A DNA stretch of 18,988 nt from DRTC01 sp964521025 (GTDB lineage Bacteria > Cloacimonadota > Cloacimonadia > Cloacimonadales > TCS61): NCBI GenBank assembly GCA_964521025.1, contig CAZFPK010000059.1, positions 1-18,988 on the forward strand, read 5' to 3'. A program made the position numbers and the translations under genes. Within the stretch, counting starts at the first letter, position 1; every line of letters begins with the position of its first letter. Below the pieces are notes generated by a model, which saw nothing but the letters and a program-made list of their open reading frames with translations, did no database searches and had not been told where the DNA came from. Of the stretch, positions 15,089 through 18,988 are shown piece after piece.

Positions 15089-16834
15089 ATGTATGGTTGG
15101 ATGGGAAAAATATTAAAAATAAATTTAAGTTCCGGGAAAAAGGAAATCCTTGAAATCAATGTAGATTCGAGAAGGAAATATCTCGGGGGAAGAGGATTGG
15201 GAGTTAAACTTTACACGGAAATGTGCGCTCCTGACATCGATCCCTTTTCACCTGAAAACGCATTAATTTTCATGACCGGACCATTAACCGGCACTGTGAT
15301 GACTTCCGGTCGGTTCCAGGTTATTTCCAAATCTCCTTTAACGAATACAATTTTCGATTCCAGTTCCGGAGGAGTTTTCGGAGCGATCTTGAAAAGAACC
15401 GGGTTCGATGGGATCATTTTTCAAGGAAAAGCGGAAGAACCGGTTTACATCTACATTACCGGGAATGACATCGAGGTCAGGAAAGCGAATCATCTTCGGG
15501 GAAAGAATACTCACGATACGAAAGAAATTATTCTCCATGAAACATCTGCAAAAGCTTCCGTCGCAAGTATCGGACCGGCAGGAGAAAATAAAGTTCTGCT
15601 TGCTTCGATCATGAATGATAAAGACAGAACTGCGGGACGAGGTGGACTCGGTGCTGTCATGGGTTCGAAGAACTTGAAAGCGATCGCTGTTCACGGCAAG
15701 ATTCCGGTGGAGATCAAGTATCCGGAAAAATTGAAAGAATTGAATGCGAGACTCGATAGATTGATCGATAAAAATCCGGTAACCGGAAAATCCCTGCAAA
15801 TTCTCGGAACATCTGTTCTGGTAAATATTATCAATGCTCACGGGATGTTCCCAACTGATAATTTTCGGAGAGGGATTTTCAATGATGCGGAAGGAACGAG
15901 CGGAGAAAAAATCGCAGAAACAATTCTTCAAAACAGAAGTGCATGTTTCCGCTGTCCCATCGCTTGCGGAAGATCTACAAAAACTGCTGACAACGAAGGT
16001 GAAGGACCGGAATATGAAAGTGTCTGGGCATTCGGAGCTCATCTCGGAGTTAATGACCTGCAGAAAATCACGGAAGCAAATTACACCTGCAATGAACTCG
16101 GTCTGGATACGATCTCGACCGGAAGTACGATCGGTTGTGCGATGGAATTGTCGGAAAAGGGAATTTTCCCAAAAACTTTAAAATGGGGAGATTCCGAAAA
16201 ATTAATCGAATTAGTAAACGATATTGCGTATCAAAAAGGAATCGGCAAAGAACTCGGGTTGGGTTCTAAACGTTTGGCAGAGAAATATGGAAAACCGGAG
16301 CTGGCAATGCAGGTCAAAGGTTTGGAAATTCCGGCGTACGATCCACGCGGAGCGCAAGGGCAGGCTCTGGCTTATGCAACTTCCAACCGCGGCGGATGTC
16401 ACATGCGAGCCTACCTGATCGGACCGGAAATTCTCGGACACCCGGTTTTTATTGACCGTTATTCAACCGCAGGAAAACCGGAATTGGTAGCTCTTTTCCA
16501 GGATATTTCCGCAGCAGTCGATTCACTGGTTTTGTGCAGGTTTTTGCAGTTCGCTGTTGGTGTCTCGACTTTCACAGAAATGCTCAATTATGTAACCGGA
16601 GAAGACTTTACCGATGAGGAATTGATCCGGATCGGGAAAAGGATCTATAATTCGGAAAGGAAATTTAATGCGGAAAATGGTTTTACCCGCAAAGACGATC
16701 TTCTACCCGAAAGATTTCTAATGGAGAAATTCGAGGAAGGTTCATCCCGAAATCGTGTTGTTCTACTCGATGAAATGCTGGATGAGTATTATAAAATTCG
16801 AGGTTGGGAAGAGAATGGTGTTCCAAAACAATAA
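15089..16834 (+). CDS. Aldehyde:ferredoxin oxidoreductase family protein (tungsten enzyme)
   Basis: The 581 aa cover all three AOR domains. The N-terminal domain (MYGWMGKILKINLSSG, then YLGGRGLG, TGPLTGTVMTSGRFQV and GFDGIIFQGKA) binds the two pterins. The [4Fe-4S] ligands are C286-x2-C289-x3-C293 (SACFRCPIACGR) and C483 (LVLCRF). The GGCHMRAY motif near residue 436 is also typical. AOR enzymes reversibly oxidise aldehydes to carboxylates with ferredoxin in the cytoplasm of strict anaerobes, using a tungsto-bispterin cofactor. Length is close to the family norm of about 600. The aldehyde substrate cannot be deduced. The Shine-Dalgarno AGGAG lies about eight bases before the ATG. No ferredoxin, cofactor-biosynthesis or MoaD-like gene is adjacent. 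The thyX-like gene follows after 89 bp of repeats. Confidence 0.92.
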   Translation: MYGWMGKILKINLSSGKKEILEINVDSRRKYLGGRGLGVKLYTEMCAPDIDPFSPENALIFMTGPLTGTVMTSGRFQVISKSPLTNTIFDSSSGGVFGAILKRTGFDGIIFQGKAEEPVYIYITGNDIEVRKANHLRGKNTHDTKEIILHETSAKASVASIGPAGENKVLLASIMNDKDRTAGRGGLGAVMGSKNLKAIAVHGKIPVEIKYPEKLKELNARLDRLIDKNPVTGKSLQILGTSVLVNIINAHGMFPTDNFRRGIFNDAEGTSGEKIAETILQNRSACFRCPIACGRSTKTADNEGEGPEYESVWAFGAHLGVNDLQKITEANYTCNELGLDTISTGSTIGCAMELSEKGIFPKTLKWGDSEKLIELVNDIAYQKGIGKELGLGSKRLAEKYGKPELAMQVKGLEIPAYDPRGAQGQALAYATSNRGGCHMRAYLIGPEILGHPVFIDRYSTAGKPELVALFQDISAAVDSLVLCRFLQFAVGVSTFTEMLNYVTGEDFTDEELIRIGKRIYNSERKFNAENGFTRKDDLLPERFLMEKFEEGSSRNRVVLLDEMLDEYYKIRGWEENGVPKQ

Positions 16835-16857
16835 AGAAAGACCTCTTAACGGAAGTC

Positions 16858-16911
16858 CCTACTTCGTGAGGAACTCCCGTCTGACCTACTTCGGGAGGAA
16901 CTCCCGCCTGA
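16858..16911 (+). repeat. Two tandem 27-bp repeats with internal hairpins
   Basis: Copies at 16858-16884 and 16885-16911 differ at two positions. Each contains a short inverted repeat; in copy 2 it is perfect (CGGGAG-GAA-CTCCCG). They fill most of the AOR-thyX gap. No T-run follows, so this is not an obvious terminator. The 27-bp period equals nine codons, and one plus-strand frame through it is open and encodes a repeat of the type TYFGRNSRL. Confidence 0.8.
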
Positions 16912-16923
16912 TAAGGAATAGAA

Positions 16924-18453
16924 ATGAAAGTAAAATTGGCAGGTTACAACATAGATAAAAACTTGATCGAACAGCTTCCTGATCAAAATACCGCAACTCC
17001 GGAAACAATTTCCGCAGCTTATGCCCGGATCAGCCGCGATCCGCGAGATGTTCATGAATTGCGGGAGGAAGCTCTTACACAGGTTCAGAAAGCCAGACGC
17101 TCGAATCAGGCGATCGTGTTCGGCATGAGCCATCATTCTGTGGCGGAACATGCGTATTTCAATTTCGATATTCTGGATATTTCCAGGTTGGCTTTGGAGG
17201 AACTGGAAGCAAGACGGATCGGTGCTGCCTACACGGAAAAGTCGCAAAGATATATCACTCTGAAAGGAGATTTTGTCATTCCGGAAGAGTTTGAACCGAA
17301 AGATAGGAAAGATTTCATTGATTTAATAAAACTCCAAAATAGTTTTTATTTGAATAACCTGGAAGAATTGACCAAATACCAGTTTGAGAAAAATACCGAT
17401 CTGGCAAAACAAGCAAACGATGCTTCTCAAAAAGGCGTTTCCCATAAAATGAATCGCGCCAAAAACACACTCGCAGGTTGGGCAAAAGAAGATGCCAGAT
17501 ATGCATTGAGTCTGGCAACCCAAGCTCAACTCGGTTTGTCCTTCAACGCCAGAACTCTCGAACATGCGATCAGGATTATGCGTCATTCCGAACTGGCTGA
17601 AACGAGAGAATTATCCCGAAAATTATTCGATGTTACAAAAGAGGTTTCTCCTTCACTCATTATTCTGACCGATCCCGGGGAATTCAAAAAAGCATTTAAA
17701 ACAGAATTGCAGGACGATCATTTCAAATATACAAAACAGAATCTCAAGCATATAGTAAAATCCTTGACCGCAGGTTTTAAAGAAGATCCTGCAAAAAACA
17801 GTAAACCGGAGTTGATCGCTGAAGGAGATGCAAAATTGATCCTCGCAGATAATATCGATAAAAATACGGCAGCTGCTTTCATCCATCATAATTCACTTCT
17901 ATCTTATGAATATTCATTGAAAATTGCATCTCAGATCTTGAAATCTTCCAAAGAAGCAAAGAAATTTTTCCGGGAAGCATTGAAGCACATATCCGAATTC
18001 GATTCCCTGCCCCGTGAATTCGAGTTCAGCGGAGACCTTAAATTTGAACTGACCATCAGTGCGAGCAATTTTGCCCAACTGAAAAGGCATCGTTTGTTGA
18101 CAATACTTGCTCAAGATTATGATCCTGAACCGGGATATACTATTCCGGAATCTATCAAAGCGATAAATAAAGAAAAAGAATTAAGGGATATCTGTGACCA
18201 CAGTTCGGAGTTATATAATAAGTTTCATCCCAAATACGGAAAAGCAGCGGAATACTGCCTGACCAATTCACACCGGCGGAGAGTTCTGATCTCTGTTAAT
18301 CCCCGCGAACTTTACCATATTTCCCGGTTGCGAGAAGATGAACACGCTCAATGGGATATTAAGAAGACAACAAAGAATATGCTCAAACTGGCGAAACAGG
18401 TTGCTCCCTTGACTTTTATGCTTTCCGGCGGGAAGGATGAGTTTGGGAAGTAA
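16924..18453 (+). CDS. Tandem-domain ThyX-like flavin-dependent thymidylate synthase
   Basis: ThyX makes dTMP from dUMP using FAD and methylene-tetrahydrofolate. This 509-aa protein is about twice a single ThyX (220-250 aa). The N-terminal half has RISRDPRDVHELREE, GMSHHSVAEHAYFNFDILDI and ARRIGAAYTEKSQRY (96-110), which aligns with the ThyX motif RHRx7S and keeps S107-Q-R109. The C-terminal half has LKRHRLLTILAQDYDPEPGY (386-405), with an exact R388-H389-R390 but no serine at the expected place, and LREDEHAQWDIKK near the end. ThyX is normally a homotetramer with active sites at subunit interfaces, so the fused halves may build composite sites; this is inference. AAGGA lies seven bases before the ATG. 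Whether it is a real thymidylate synthase or a paralogue is not settled. Confidence 0.8.
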   Translation: MKVKLAGYNIDKNLIEQLPDQNTATPETISAAYARISRDPRDVHELREEALTQVQKARRSNQAIVFGMSHHSVAEHAYFNFDILDISRLALEELEARRIGAAYTEKSQRYITLKGDFVIPEEFEPKDRKDFIDLIKLQNSFYLNNLEELTKYQFEKNTDLAKQANDASQKGVSHKMNRAKNTLAGWAKEDARYALSLATQAQLGLSFNARTLEHAIRIMRHSELAETRELSRKLFDVTKEVSPSLIILTDPGEFKKAFKTELQDDHFKYTKQNLKHIVKSLTAGFKEDPAKNSKPELIAEGDAKLILADNIDKNTAAAFIHHNSLLSYEYSLKIASQILKSSKEAKKFFREALKHISEFDSLPREFEFSGDLKFELTISASNFAQLKRHRLLTILAQDYDPEPGYTIPESIKAINKEKELRDICDHSSELYNKFHPKYGKAAEYCLTNSHRRRVLISVNPRELYHISRLREDEHAQWDIKKTTKNMLKLAKQVAPLTFMLSGGKDEFGK

Positions 18454-18458
18454 CATCA

Positions 18459-18508
18459 CTTTGCGAAAGTTTCTCACTTGAATTTATTGTGTAAGAACTT
18501 TCGCAAAG
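18459..18508 (+). terminator. Perfect 13-bp inverted repeat after the thyX-like gene
   Basis: CTTTGCGAAAGTT (18459-18471) pairs exactly with AACTTTCGCAAAG (18496-18508), starting five bases after the stop. No T-run follows, so it would be a factor-dependent terminator or an mRNA-stabilising hairpin. It lies 23 bp from the truncated end of the PIN toxin remnant on the other strand. Confidence 0.55.
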
Positions 18509-18531
18509 ATCAGACATTACTCAAAATATTC

Positions 18532-18597
18532 TTATAAAAATGATTCTGTCTTAGTAAATCGTAGTATTACAGACGAACTATCCAGGGAAGCAATCAT
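18532..18597 (-). pseudogene. PIN-domain (VapC-like) toxin remnant, first 21 codons
   Basis: The ATG at 18597 overlaps the TGA of the upstream antitoxin pseudogene as ATGA. Translation is MIASLDSSSVILRFTKTESF, then Leu and a stop. LDSS-VILRF is the PIN-domain opening strand with the first catalytic Asp. The remaining 100 or so residues of a VapC RNase are absent; the sequence beyond 18532 belongs to the thyX 3' region. Too short to call without its context. Confidence 0.6.
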
Positions 18598-18824
18598 ATC
18601 ATACTTCTCCGTTCATCGATGATTGCTACACTCAATGAGCCTTTCAGATCTTTCAGAAGTTCTCTGCTCTTTTGAAAGGAGAATTTATTGATATCGATTT
18701 TAGCATTATTTGGTTTTTCCGGTTCATCGATAAATGAAATGATAACATCTACCGTTCTATTTGTTCGAACTTTTTACCGTAAAAATATCTTACCGTTCCT
18801 GTAAATTCCTCTTACTGCCAGCAT
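18594..18824 (-). pseudogene. VapB-like antitoxin with an in-frame stop
   Basis: One frame reads MLAVRGIYRNGKIFLR, a TAA (18774-18776), KVRTNRTVDVIISFIDEPEK, then IDINKFSFQKSRELLKDLKG and SLSVAIIDERRSMI, ending TGA at 18594. The first part is the usual antitoxin opening (A-x-x-G-I-Y-x-x-G-K-I). The C-terminal block FSFxKSRELLKxLKGSLSxAIIxERR is typical of antitoxins paired with PIN toxins. The TAA replaces what is usually Glu and could arise by a single G-to-T change (GAA to TAA), killing the gene. No strong Shine-Dalgarno is visible. The 164 bp upstream to the window end show no gene, only a small TTAACA/TGTTAA inverted repeat near 18906. Confidence 0.72.
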
Positions 18825-18988
18825 AACTTTATCATCCGAAAAGATGATCCCTAAATATCATTTTATTTGTCAATCATTTTAGTATTTCTTCCCGCTTAAG
18901 AGAAGATTAACACGCACAATGTTAAGTGGATTACGGCTCTTTTTAGTTTTAAATGGGTAAATAGCATTTATTTAATATCCTGAAATTA

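Noticed and set aside
15338..16042. 234-codon open frame antisense to the AOR gene
   Set aside because: It lies wholly inside a clear AOR coding region, shows no recognisable family, and is explained by codon bias of the sense gene.
16755..16958. Small open frame across the AOR-thyX repeats
   Set aside because: It starts inside AOR and ends inside thyX with no ribosome-binding signal; its repeat peptide is a by-product of the 27-bp tandem repeat.

Overview
This AT-rich window looks like chromosome of an anaerobic, Gram-negative (diderm) bacterium. It encodes three outer-membrane beta-barrel type proteins (one a pseudogene), a tungsten-type aldehyde:ferredoxin oxidoreductase and a flavin-dependent thymidylate synthase. 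The PorV-like start of one barrel protein, the exported helix-hairpin-helix/barrel protein and the repeat style suggest the FCB group, perhaps Cloacimonadota. That placement is inference, not proven here.

Layout. Everything real from 1199 to 12359 is on the minus strand, and the main genes from 12516 to 18453 are on the plus strand. They diverge from 12360-12515. The left edge (53-1108, plus) is a decayed outer-membrane protein gene with in-frame stops. A minus-strand group then runs in transcription order: 5'-nucleotidase (5978-4314), AlkD-like HEAT protein (4133-3285), YbbR/CdaR-like protein (3239-2346) and tsaD (2227-1199). A 122-bp element with terminal inverted repeats sits between ybbR and tsaD and appears to supply the tsaD start codon. 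Next is a PorV/FadL-like outer-membrane protein (7564-6173) with a strong bidirectional terminator. Behind it are two adjacent toxin-antitoxin modules, higBA-like (8954-8272) and antitoxin-mazF-like (8229-7646). In both the toxin is frameshifted and the antitoxin is intact. An HhH plus beta-barrel protein (11690-9054) and a small clan AA aspartic protease (12359-11955) complete the minus-strand half.

The plus-strand half holds a pseudopilin-like gene (12516-12950) with a textbook terminator, then a second copy of the inverted-repeat element (13020-13138). A PHP-family metal-dependent phosphoesterase follows (13159-14844); it carries 7-bp repeat arrays at its 5' end and in mid-gene. After it come an AOR-family oxidoreductase (15089-16834), a 2 x 27-bp tandem repeat, and a tandem-domain ThyX-like protein (16924-18453). 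The right edge (18532-18824, minus) holds a dead VapBC-like pair: the antitoxin has one in-frame stop and only about 21 codons of the PIN toxin remain.

The main themes are mobile or simple repeats remodelling gene ends (tsaD start, PHP start and interior, protease C-terminus, AOR-thyX gap) and three separate toxin-antitoxin loci whose toxins have all been inactivated. No complete new defence or biosynthetic system is visible. The best leads are the repeat-built gene segments, the two-domain ThyX with the catalytic motif split between its halves, and the HhH/barrel fusion.
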